Below are positions 1-10,422 of a stretch of DNA of 64,000 bases, one piece after another. The stretch lies in NCBI GenBank assembly GCA_033439765.1, contig JAULSN010000006.1:3162001-3226000 (forward strand). Reading direction: 5' to 3'. Under the pieces are notes generated by a model. That model worked only from the letters and a program-made list of their open reading frames with translations, had not been told where the DNA came from and did not search any database. The translations under genes and the position numbers were made by a program. The stretch's first letter is position 1. The number at the start of each line of letters is the position of its first letter. The DNA comes from Lasiosphaeria ovina. Taxonomy: Eukaryota; Ascomycota; Sordariomycetes; Sordariales; Lasiosphaeriaceae.

Positions 1-245
1 CAGCAATTTGAATAGGTAGTTGAAATATTAACCGAAGACAGCAACACACTAGTCATGGACCCAGAACAAGCTCAAACTTGACCTCCCAACGTGACTGACT
101 GCCAGCCTGCTGCCGCATAATTACAACATCATCCCGACATCACATCACACCACACCACAGAGAGCCAGCATCCATGCCACCGACAACACCCCCGCCCACA
201 TCTGAACCATACCATGACCCCATCCTCCGCGCCGTCACCCACCCA

Positions 246-1040
246 TCAGCAGTTGGTATACACAAAGTCGAGCGTCGACAGCGGACACGGCACACTCGCG
301 CAGTTTGTCGGACACGGCACCGTCCTCGTACTGTACACATCGCGAGTACACGCACAATCCACCGTCTCGGTCGTGGCGGCAAGACAGTACGGCGTGCTGC
401 AGGCAGGAGCCGGCGGGCAGCCGGTCGCCGGGCTAGCAGTAACAGTGTCGACGAACGTGCGGCAGCCGCCGCGCGGGACGGAGATGGTCGTGGCGAGCGT
501 CGTCGGGCACGGCTGCGTCCACGTCGCGACCACGGTGGCGCACGACAGCGTGTTGCACGGGCCCCACGACTGGCACGGCACCGCCTGCTGCGTGAACGTC
601 GGCGTCGCCACCCCCTGACAGCTGCACGGCAGCGTTCCCACCTCGAGGTTCGTGCATGTTGGCGCTGGGCAGAACGTGCAGGGTGTGGCTCCCGTGATCA
701 CGACCGACGAGCCGCAGTTGTAGCCGGCGAGAGATGGGCTGGGGAGGGGGTGTGGTGAGGTTAGTTTGGTTTGTTCATGTTTGTTGGCGGCCCAAACAAC
801 ACCAGATGGCCGCTCTGCGTGTATTGCGTAGGCGAGTTTCGCAAGCTACCGCTGCACCAGCAGACAAAACAGACGCCTGTTGCCTTGAGGCCCGGCCAAC
901 AGTACTTGTTTTGACTGGTGGCTGTGGTGACTACAGGCTATCCCAGCAAAAAAGAGAGTTGGGGAGGAAGAGACGTCGTACCTGGCAAAGGCGAGGAACC
1001 CCAGCAGAGCACCAAGACGTTGTTTGTTGATGAGCATCAT
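246..1040 (-). CDS. Small cysteine-rich secreted protein, two exons
   Basis: Exons are 1040-982 and 738-246, with a 243-bp intron (GTACGA donor, CCCCAG acceptor) joining in phase 2. The product is 183 residues. It opens with MMLINKQRLGALLGFLAFAS, a clear signal peptide, with cleavage likely near residue 25 just before YNCGSS. The mature part has 20 cysteines in about 155 residues and is rich in Thr, Pro and Val, with repeated PC/TPC motifs. I do not recognise a named domain. The spacing is not the eight-cysteine CFEM pattern, and hydrophobin spacing is also absent. A secreted structural or effector-like protein is possible, but that is inference. The ATG at 1040 is preferred because only it supplies the secretion signal; the second exon alone has no ATG at its start. 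Confidence 0.72.
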
Positions 1041-1693
1041 GGCTTTTGTTTGGTAGAGGTGGTGGATCGTGTAGGATAATTAGCGATGGAGATAACGTTA
1101 AATCGATCACTGAATTAGACTCAAGTTGCCTGCAGTTGGCGACAAAACGACGAACGTCAGCTGCCGCGGCCAGAGTCTTTGCGAGGGAGCTTCTTGGAAT
1201 ATATCTTCCTAGTCGACTCGCAACCACCAGCACCTCGCTGCCCTTGACTCTCACCCTCATGCTTCTCTGACTTACCACCTACCGCCGCCTTCACAAATCG
1301 CAGCCGACCGCTTTCCTCCTCCAACCTCTTTGCAAGCCATCACTCAGCACACGCCTCACCCAACCCCCGGTTGCCGTTCATAATTACTAAAGTGCATCTC
1401 GACACACGGCCACCTGTCCCGTCACGGTGACACAAAGCGCATCAGCCCAGCCCAAAAAGCACGTCGCTGCGGCAGGGTCTCGCCAATGGGTCGGCGCCGT
1501 TTGCCAAGGTTGGGTCGCATCACCAAGCATGGGATTTTATTCACGACACGCCCCCGAGTGACGGCCCCCGTCCCCATTGGGCCACGGCCGTTGCGGCTGT
1601 CGGCGTGCCGTGTAAATAAAGGCCGGCTGCAGTGCGGGGAGTGAGCGAGCGGGGGACTTTGGACCCTGCACATCTCGGACCACTTCTGTATCC

Positions 1694-1984
1694 GTACGAA
1701 AGCTCGGGCCAAAAAAAAGGGTCACCCTCCCCAGTCCCAGTGCAAGGACCTGAACGCCACGTCCGAATAGGGGTTATATTGAAATCGCCAGCTACCTGAT
1801 TAATAAGCTAATCTTTCACAGTGTAAGCAGATAATGGTCTTCACGGCTATTACAGGGGGTTCAACGAGCTTGAACGGATCCGTGGGGCGTATGACGGCAC
1901 CTGGCAAACGAACCGGTACCGTAGGATTTCAAATCCTGGCCACTGTGGAGGGTGACCCTTTTTTTTTGGCCTGAGCCTTCGTAC
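1694..1984. mobile_element. MITE-like element with about 37-bp terminal inverted repeats
   Basis: The left arm (1694-1730) and right arm (1947-1984) are inverted repeats. Each has GTACGAA, then GCTC, then GGCC, then an A/T run of 8 or 9, then GGGTCACCCTCC. Within the arms there are only two substitutions and one length difference in the A run. The 216-bp core has no coding capacity. The dinucleotide TA lies at the outer edge of both arms (1695-1696 and 1982-1983), which would fit a Tc1/mariner-type TA target duplication with a 285-bp element at 1697-1981. No second copy was seen in this window. The class assignment is inference. Confidence 0.6.
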
Positions 1985-4900
1985 TCGCAGCTGATTCATT
2001 GCTTTTCTTCTCGCCGGGTGGTAGTGATGGCCGGGAGAGTAGCGTGCAGCACATAGAGCGAGCCTCTAGGGTCGTCCAAGTTGATGATTATTCGGTATCT
2101 AGCGGGCGAGGATAAGGGGGGCAGGGATGTTGATGGGAGGGGATATGGACACCATGGACTCCCTATCGTGTTGGGCCACGGAGCCGGCTCAGCTTGGTTG
2201 ATTCAAAAGCGACACCTCGAAGCCATCCGGGGTTGAGGGCTGCCACCGAATTGTGCCCCCGGCCCCAAGCCCCCTGGTCTCATGTCATGATTTGTCAGTT
2301 TGGACCCATGGAAATCAAGACCGGGAGTCTCTCCGGGTTGTATTCCTTTTAACTCCCAATATCAAACTCTATAGAGATCAGCCCCGCACCGGTACAGTTT
2401 CTAATCCGCTCAGTGTTGGGATAGAGAACAGTCATAGGCTTGATTCTGTGCGACCAGGAGCTGCTTCGATGCCTTGGGTAGAGGACGTGGCCGTGTTAGG
2501 TTCAATGCCATCTGAGACATGAGGTGCTTTGGCGTGCAGGCCAGGTCGCCAGAACTCGCCAGTTGGCAAGCAGGCGAGACGGGTAGAACAAGACAGCTCA
2601 CAATCAATGTCCTCATGTCCACAAAACCCTCTTGGGGGCTCTCTGTGTCAGGATGTATGCGAACCTCATGCAACTCACAGATGTTGGCTCGACGGGAATA
2701 TCATGCCCACCCAAGTCTAATTCCCGCCCACCACCTTGCTGGATTCAAAGTAACCAGATATGAACCTTTGGCGGCAAGACATTATTGATTCAGGAGGGAA
2801 GGGAGACGCATAGCCCATGGCAGCAGTGACGGCAAAGGAAATGCCGTTGCTCTTCGAACAATTCGCATCGCCCGAGAACTCAGCGACATGGCTTCTTTGC
2901 ACCGCCTCGGGTGTATTCTACGACGTGGGTAGCGTCGCCGTCACGGAACTTACCCGCCATCTCAGCAATAGGTCGTATATTTCGTGCTGTCACTGCAACC
3001 GCTGCCAGAGAAGCCATGGCCGGGAGTCGCGTAATTATAACTCCGACACAAGCCCTCGTGGCCGGGGTTCTCGTGCCGAGAGGTGTGCTCATGCACGGGA
3101 GCAACGGCGGCGGCAGCGGCGGTTAGCGGGAAGGGAATGAAGAATCTAGACCTTTAAACCCGCTTGGACCGGTTGACATATAGCGGCGGGCGCCGGGGCC
3201 GGAGGAGATAGAGGTGTGGGACAAGCGGCGGGCAGTAAGTAAATGGACAAACTGGCGGAGGTGCGGGCCATTTGGCATCTGCCACTGCACGGCGGTCCGC
3301 GGCGTTCGGCAGTCTCGGGGTGGTGGCGATGGGCGAGATGGCGAGCTGCATGGTCCGTTAGTGAACATACAGTAAGGACTCGAGAGGGGTGTTCCATCAT
3401 CGGTACCTTTACCCGATTAAGGTGCAGTTCCATACTCGGCGGCACGGAACCTGACCAGTCTGGTTTTGGCGTTCCCACTTGACAGCGAGGCATGGTGGAA
3501 GGCAGACTGGCAGACCAGAGTTTGGCAAGACATCGGGGTTGCACAGCAGGCGCGGTCAGACGAGTGGAACCATTGTGCAGCCAAATAAAGAAGGTCGAGG
3601 CGCAACGGGCTAGTGGCCGTTGACGAGATTGGCCGGCACCTAAATTTGCTTCGCGTCATGCACCAACACTCTGTCTGGCGAACTGATAAGGCCCGACACT
3701 CGAGAGTAGAGTAGTTCCACAGGGCAGCATTATTGGGGGCGCCGTTTGGGGAAAGCATGTGCTGGCTGTTGCCGGCCTGCCCGGCACCGAAACAGTGGAG
3801 TGTCAGTGGAGAACTTCGATTTGAGTGCTGATCGTTGGCAAACCCGACGGGAAGGAGCAAGGGTGAGAGGGAGAGCCCGCTTCGCGTTTTTCGTTGCACT
3901 GACGGCTGCCGACGGGATTCCGATTTGGCCCCCATGTCAAACCCAACTTGGTGATTAATGCCTGCACAAGTCGCTCCTGCGTGCAGATGGCCATCAGCCA
4001 AGCTAGTACTTACTAACTTAAGTCGTTCAATGGCGTCGAGCGCTTGGGCTCTCAGACCACAAATGTTTGTCTTGTCACAGCTGAGATATTTGGCTAATTC
4101 CTCCAACCTGGCCTTGCTGACAGCGCCGCATGGCAGCAGCGAAAGCTTCTAAAACTGGCAGCAGACGGCTTCCATGCGACTATTTATTCCACTATCTTAG
4201 GTTATTGATCCCAACCACGGATTCCCACAGCGCCCAGGCCCTGTCGGCAAAAGCTTGGCATTGCATGTGCCGAAGCCACGCAGGGCTGCACGAAACTTGG
4301 GTACCCTCGGGCGGCTACGAGCTCATCGATCATTCGTCGGTTGTTCCAGCTCCAGTTCCAATTCCAATTCCCATTCGAGACCAATGTTCCCAACCACGGT
4401 CGCCACACCACTGCGGGGGATGGAGATGGGGATGGGTTTACTGCGCCGTTGGCCTCACGTGTGACGGGACACAAGGACGACGCATTTCTTTCCCCAGATG
4501 TGTGGCGCCGCGGCGAAGACGGATTCACTACCCGCCGTGTCACTTACAACCTACGACACTCGAATCTCGGAATCCCTACTTCGTAATCTGGCGTTGGCAA
4601 CAAGCGGCCTCTTGGCTCTTGGCCCTCGCGATGCTCCATCTGGCATGGATTGAGTCGGTAGTGAGTTCTGTACTGCGTAGCTCTAGCCGACTTTCGTTGC
4701 ATGTGTGGGGTGGGGTACTTGGTGCTGCCGGTCACTAACCTACTCGAGTACATAGTATGTTCCTAACGGCCTGATGGTCGTGTGTTGGTGTGACCCCGAG
4801 AGCCCCGTGGGTTTGACTAGACCGCAACAAGAAGAATTCACCGCCTAGCCTGCGTGCCACCAACCACCAATTCCAATTCCACCCTGTCCGACCCTGTCCG

Positions 4901-5365
4901 AGGCCCAAGTCGTCAATGCCAAGCGTCGAACTACCTTGAACATCCCGGCTTCCAGTTCAAACAAACAATTTTCCCGGCTCCCGTCTCCATGCTCTGCCCT
5001 GCGAAGCTACAGACATGGGACATGGGACTTGGGACGGCTGAGACGGCATCCCAGGGGTCCTCGTACCAACATCAAGAAGTCGGGTTGCAGAAGGATCCAA
5101 TCAGCCAAGGCCGCCCCCAGCTATCCCGTCTGCTTTTCCCTGTCAGCACTTAGCAGCTATGTTGCATTACGAAACTGCAGTCAGACGCATCGCATCCATG
5201 AACGGAAGCCGCTTGACCTGTAGCGCATGGAGAGATAAGTTAAAAAAAAAAGTTATTTGGGGACAATACGACGTTCGGTGCCTGCCGACCAGACCTCCCC
5301 CTTGTCACCACGCGGGGGGAGGTCCACAGCTAATCTGTGAGGTTTCCAGGCCAGAGCGCGCCTTG

Positions 5366-5377
5366 GATAAATTTATC
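5366..5377. promoter_or_regulatory. Palindromic GATA site upstream of the amino-acid permease
   Basis: GATAAATTTATC is a perfect 12-bp palindrome carrying two opposed GATA cores, 221 bp upstream of the permease ATG. A further GATAAG lies at 5233. Paired GATA sites are the usual targets of AreA/NIT2 nitrogen regulators in filamentous ascomycetes, which would suit an amino-acid transporter. The motif is visible; its function is inference. Confidence 0.3.
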
Positions 5378-5597
5378 ACCCCGGCCTACCCTATTCCGTC
5401 TCTCTCCTCGCGTCTGTCGCGTCTGTTCTTCGTCGACAATCCGAATTTCTGACGGGCCGGTGTCTCGTCGTGTTGCCAAGTCACAATCCGTCTCGTGTCA
5501 ACGCCCATCGCGCCCATTGTACACGTTGTGCACCGTCTCGAATCTCCCTACCTATCCCCAGCTGTTGTACGGATACGGGCCGTCGAGCTTCCCCGCC

Positions 5598-7677
5598 ATG
5601 TCGGTGGTCCCCACGGCAGTCTTGATCGACGGCGAGGTCGGCGGCGATGTGCGCCGCCCCTCGCACGATGTCGGCCATGTCACGCATTCGCATCCGGAAG
5701 TGACGAGCGCGCAAGTCACGCACGATCCCTCGATCACCTTTGAGGAATACCTCTACTACGCCGAGATCACGCGCAAAGAGGAAGAGGCTTCCAATGCCTT
5801 GTACCTCTCGCGCCGCGGCCCGTCCACGGTCCAGAACCTGGTCAAGAGGACCCTCTTCAAGAGCGACAACCCCCCGCCGCCCCCCACCGTGGATGCCGAC
5901 GCTGCTGCCCACGAGAAATCCGGCGACGAGAAGGTCGCAGACGAGAAGCCCTCCAATGGCTCCACCACTGCCATCATCACCGGCGTGACAGCCGACGAGT
6001 GGAAGCAGGCCAGCCGCGCATTGCGCACGGCAGGATGGGGCGGCGTCTTCTACCTAATCACCACCGACATCCTGGGCCCGTTCACAACCCCGTGGGCCTT
6101 TGCCCAGATGGGCTACGGGCCCGGCGTCGCGCTCTACACTGTCTTTGGCATCATGTCGTACTAGTAGGCCATGCCCCTCTGTCTGCCATTCTACATGATG
6201 AGTGCACCATCTGACCTCAACCTCGCAACCAGCTCCGGTTATCTCCTGTGGAAGGCCTTCTTGGACCTCGACTCTGACAAATATCCCGTCAGGGGCTACG
6301 GCGACCTGTACTACCGCGTTTTCGGCCCGCTGTCGCGCCACCTCATCAACTTCTCCCAGGGTCTGCAGCTTCTCCTGTTCGTGTCCGTCCTGATTCTCGG
6401 CACGGGCCAGGCTATCTCCCAGATCTCAAAGGGCCCGCCTCCCGACCCGAACGACCCCAACGCCGTGCCGAGCAACGGCCTCTGCTTTGTCGCCTGCCTC
6501 GTCATAACCATGTCCGCTGGCTTCATCCTTGGCCAGATCCGTACCTTGGCCAAGTTCTCCTGGCTGGCTAATATTGCCGTCTACATCAACTTGCTCGTCA
6601 TCTTTATCTGGTCAGTGGTATCCCTGGTTTGCAGACTGTTTTGCAGCCTTGTCTTAGGCTCTACTTGTCTGATCACAACGCTGACTGGTCGATAACAGCA
6701 TGGGAGTCGCGGCAAACTCGCTGCCCAACTTCACTGCCACCGCGGGCACGTTCGGTCCCGACTTTGTTGAAGGCCCCATTCGCACGTTCGCCGGCACGCC
6801 ACCTGACGGGTTTGCCAGCGGCGGCTCGGGCTTCATCGGCTCCCTGAACGGCCTCAACCAGGCCGTATACTCTTTTGGCGGCTGCATGGTGTTTGCCGCT
6901 TTTATGGCCGAGATGCGCCATCCTCACGACTTCTGGAAGTCGCTCCTGATCGCCGAGATCTTCATCTACGTCGTGTACTTGTTCTTTGGCATCTTCATCT
7001 ACTCGTACCAGGTATGTTCGGCGTCTCATAGCTCTGCTGTGCCATCCCTCCGCTGACAAGATTCGCTACTGCAGGGCCAGTTCACGTTCATCCCCGTCAT
7101 GCAAGGCCTGTCGCCGTACGCCTGGCAAACGGCGACCAACATCATGGGTCTGTTCACTGCCATGATCGCGGCCTGCCTGTACGGCAACATCGGCCTCAAG
7201 GTACTCTACGTCGAGCTGCTGCAGGAGGTCTTCAACGCCCCGCCCCTGACGGCTTCGGCCGGCAAGTGGCTCTGGGCGGCGCTCATCCCCATCTACTGGG
7301 CCGTTGCCTTCATCATCGCCGCCGCGATTCCGCAGTTTTCCAACGTGTCGGGCTTCATCGGCGCCCTGTTCATCCTGTCGTTTACGTACACGCTGCCGGC
7401 GCTGTTGTCGCTCGGCTTCAACATCAAAAAAGACGCCATGACGGAGCAGGAGCGCTTCGATCCGATCACCAAGACGTACAACTACACCGACTCTGGGTTC
7501 AAGCGGTTCGCGCGCGGCTTCCTCAAGCGCCCCTTCTTCAACACGTGGAACATCATCTACCTGCTTGGCGGGCTGGCCACTACCGGCCTCGGCATGTACT
7601 CGAGCATCGAGGGCCTGATTGCCGGTTTTGAAGGCAGGACTGTTGCCACCAGCTTCGGCTGTGCCACGCCCGTCTGA
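5598..7677 (+). CDS. Amino-acid permease, AAAP (Aa_trans) family
   Basis: Four exons: 5598-6163, 6233-6610, 6699-7011 and 7075-7677. The introns (69, 88 and 63 bp) join in consistent phase to give 619 residues. The first ~140 residues are hydrophilic and acidic (EKSGDEKVADEKPS region). The membrane domain starts near residue 144 with TAGWGGVFYLITTDILG and continues with about ten or eleven hydrophobic segments, including an SGYLLWKAF stretch after the first splice. This layout matches fungal AAAP permeases of the Neurospora MTR (neutral/aromatic amino acid) type, which are proton symporters at the plasma membrane. Substrate cannot be read from sequence. The start at 5598 is the first ATG in the frame that keeps the usual N-terminal tail; upstream in-frame sequence lacks ATG. 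GATA motifs lie in the promoter. Confidence 0.9.
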
Positions 7678-8140
7678 CACCGCCTCTCTCTGTACTGAAA
7701 GAGTTGTCCTGTCCTGTTGGTATCTTCATGTGAAAATAATTTTGTATGTCTGTGAGGGTTTATGGAGTGGCGGGGTGGGAGTTTGGTTGTTCTTGGTCTG
7801 TTGTGTTGATGATACCAGATGCTGTTACAAATGGACTGCAACGAAGGATATATGGCGAAACAAAAGGATTGAATTATGCCTGGCTGGATTTGACAACCCA
7901 TTTTACTTTCGGGTATGCGCCTTTTAACTTGTGTTCATTGATGTCGTGGATATCTGTCTCATACATTTGGAGCCTTTCTTTGGCCATCTGGCTGAAGAAA
8001 TATTTACCTCATTACACATAACGGTTCTATGCCTCCTTCCGAAACACAGCTTTTAACGATCAGCGCCAAACCCAAGGCTCTCATTCACACCCACCTCTCT
8101 GTCCTGAGGTATCAGGGACCTCTTGGCAGCCGCGACCTGT
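7678..8140. other. Convergent 3' intergenic region
   Basis: This 463-bp stretch lies between the stop of the amino-acid permease and the stop of the CorA-like gene. It is AT-richer than its flanks, as expected of 3' untranslated DNA. No gene or repeat was seen. Confidence 0.5.
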
Positions 8141-9893
8141 TTACACGGTAGTCAAGACGCCGCCGCCCAATCCGTTCTCGTACTTGCTCAGCGGCCTGCG
8201 CGAGTAGCGCATGTAGAGCCACCAGCAGAAGAAGACACCGGCGGTCACGGCCACGGTGACTGCCGCGTACACCTTTCCGTTGACGCCGTCGTCGAGGTGG
8301 AACACGTTGGCTTGCCACAGCGACTAGCCCACACCACAGCAAGTAAGTTTCGTGTTATATCCCCATTTGCTCGACGGAAACTGGGTGGGTTAATAGAAAC
8401 GAAGGGGGTGCTCACCGTCACCAGCGTCGACGGCAGGAACACGAGCGTCAGCACGCCGATCGTCTTCATGGTGCGGCTGTCGACGGCCGCCACGCGCGCC
8501 ACGTCGAGGTTCAGCCCGGCCACGGCGCGGTTCACTTTGCTGTCCTTTTGCGCGATGAGGCTGAACATCTTTCCCCGCGACAAGTCAGTGGTCTTCTTTT
8601 CATATAACCCACCACCTGATTCAATTCCCTATTAGAGAAGGCAGACAACACTCACCACGTTGATCTGCCCACGATGCCGCTCGCGCATCTCCGCAAAGCG
8701 CTCCTGCACGGAACAACACCGCGACTGCATGAACCGGATCCGGTCCTCGACCATCGCCCGCGCCGCCGGCTTGAGCCGCAACCCCCCGGCGGGCGCGCGC
8801 GCGCGCTCGACCAGCGCCACGCTCTCGAAGCAGAACGCCGCGTACCGCGCCGCGAACGCCATGACGTTCTGCCCGTGGCAGATCTGCACGTCGGTGGAGC
8901 TCAGCTGCTCGAGCAGCTTGTCCGGGTCGGCGGCCAGCTCGCGCGAGCGCGCCGGCGGCAGCCGGTTCATCAGCCAGTCGGCCGGCGCCAGCCGCGTGAT
9001 GCCCTCGATCTGGTTGCTCTCGACCCACACCTGCGTCACCCAGCGCTCCCACGACCGGCTGCGCTGGTCGAGCACCAGGCTGAGCAGCCCGAGCGGCGTG
9101 GCGCGCAGGAGGGCCGTGTTGGACGTGCACAGCGTGCGCAGCTCGGCGAGCTCGGCGGGCAGAGTGCAGCTGAGCAGCGCGACGCTGCTCAGGTCGGGGA
9201 TGCGGATGCGCAGGATGCAGACTATCGAGTGGAAGGTGCGCGGGCAGCGGACGAGGAAGGCTGTGTGCGGTGAGTGTTCAGTGTTGAGCTGTGAAGGGGG
9301 TGGGACGACGGACTTATCGCCGTGATGTTCTCTTGTGTGTTGTCGTACTCGAGCGTGTACGAGCAGAGCGGCCGGGCCGTCATGTACACGCTGGCCGTGT
9401 ACGCCGTGACGCCGAGGAGGCTGTTGAGCGCGGCAAAGTCGCTCGGCCCGTCGCCGTCACCGTGGGTGTTGTTGCTGTTGGAGATGTGCAGCGGGGCAGC
9501 GTGTCCGTAGGCGTCGCCCCAGGTCGAGCTGTTTACCGTTCAGATATCAGCAGTTCCTTTTCATCGTTGTTGACTGGTGGCAAAAACGCACATGAGATGA
9601 AAGGTGGGACTGCTCGACGGCTGTTGCTGTGCCGACTTCTGGCGATGGGTTTCCCGTTAGGACCAATTATTCATTCTCGGTCTCTGGGCCGACAAGCTCA
9701 CTATCGCTGCACACTTGGCGGCCACGTCGCCCTGGCCCAAGGGCTCGTCGGTGACTTTTTCCGCCGTCAGCGTCCAGCATCTGGCGTCCGTCGTCGCAGC
9801 CAGGTGGACGTCTCCCAACGAGTCGATGGCGCGCAGCGGCGGCGACGCCATGGCGAGCTCGGCATTACTACTATTATGCATAGCGGCGAGCAT
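8141..9893 (-). CDS. CorA-like two-transmembrane fungal protein
   Basis: Six exons in the order 9893-9702, 9626-9592 (a 35-nt exon), 9528-9314, 9260-8656, 8568-8416 and 8323-8141. All introns are GT-AG (53-92 bp) and phases agree, giving 460 residues. The C-terminal third is diagnostic: a helix ending QINV, then MFSLIAQKDSKVN, then a membrane segment TIGVLTLVFLPSTLV, a short SLWQANVF loop, and a second membrane segment VYAAVTVAVTAGVFFCWWLYM before a basic tail. This resembles the large fungal group related to CorA Mg2+ channels. The canonical GMN selectivity motif after the first membrane segment is absent, so ion transport is unproven. The N-terminal part is a soluble domain with no recognised signature. 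ATG 9893 is the first Met in an otherwise open upstream frame; 9881 is an alternative. Confidence 0.75.
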
Positions 9894-10313
9894 GGGGAAG
9901 GAAAATCTAATATCATACGTGCGGGCACATAACTGGGGTCCGGTGAGAGGAGTGGATAGTGGAGAACTAGTCAGGGGTGATAAAAAGTTTAGGAAAGAGA
10001 TCGGTTTCCACACGCGTGGTTTGAGGCTTTCGTTTCGTTTACGTCCCAGTGCCCGACTGCGGCGGCCTGCGGGTTGCGAGCTGCGGGCTGCGCCACCTTC
10101 TGCAGTCTGCCCTCCTTCACAGTGCACTAAGCCCAGCTGGGGGACGTGCAGCAGGCAGGCAGGCTTTCTCGTTCAGCTCAGATGATTTTGGACTTGATCT
10201 CATGTTTACCCCTCATAACCTGACATTCAGAGCCTTGTGTTAGGTGTCTGGTTTTGAGGTTGAATGATGCCCACAAGACTCGGCACTGACTGACGACGTT
10301 ATAATAGGCAGCC
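9894..10313. other. Divergent promoter region
   Basis: This 420-bp stretch lies between the divergent CorA-like gene and the TPR/Hsp70-like locus. It contains GCGGGTTGCGAGCTGCGGGC-type repeated CTGCGGG words near 10070-10092 and a GGCAGGCAGGC run near 10155. No gene was seen. Confidence 0.4.
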
Positions 10314-10422
10314 ATGGACCCCCTGAGCGTCGTCGTATCGGCAGGCAGCCTCGTCGGCGTCTGTACCAAGGTCACCCTCGCCGTCGTGCAATTCATCGGC
10401 GACGTGGGTCAAAGAGATAGCC
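10314..10422 (+). pseudogene. Out-of-frame remnant of an NLR-type N-terminal domain
   Basis: An ATG at 10314 (good context, GCCATGG) opens MDPLSVVVSAGSLVGVCTKV and continues through a VVQFIGDV stretch. This is the highly characteristic N-terminus of many fungal NACHT/ankyrin/TPR proteins. It is out of frame with the TPR-like coding sequence that follows from about 10430. Joining the two would need a roughly 25-30-nt intron, below any plausible fungal minimum. The simplest reading is an internal deletion or indel that fused the start of an NLR-type gene to its C-terminal TPR part in the wrong frame. Confidence 0.5.

Larger units (their letters stand above)
1041..5597. other. 4.5-kb intergenic region without convincing genes
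   Basis: Many open frames of 60-230 codons occur on both strands. None shows a recognisable domain, signal peptide or splice-consistent extension. The stretch holds a MITE-like element (1694-1984) and, near its right end, GATA motifs upstream of the amino-acid permease. Two short Pro/Ser-rich patches, near 4340-4380 and 4855-4900, repeat CCAATTCC-like units. No tRNA or 5S rRNA is visible. Confidence 0.6.

Noticed and set aside
3417..4106. 229-codon open frame on the minus strand
   Set aside because: No domain, signal peptide or codon pattern, and overlapping frames of similar length exist on both strands. It is likely a chance frame in GC-balanced DNA.
4130..4738. 202-codon open frame on the plus strand
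   Set aside because: It is composed of low-information sequence over a CCAATTCC-type repeat and has no splice-supported continuation.
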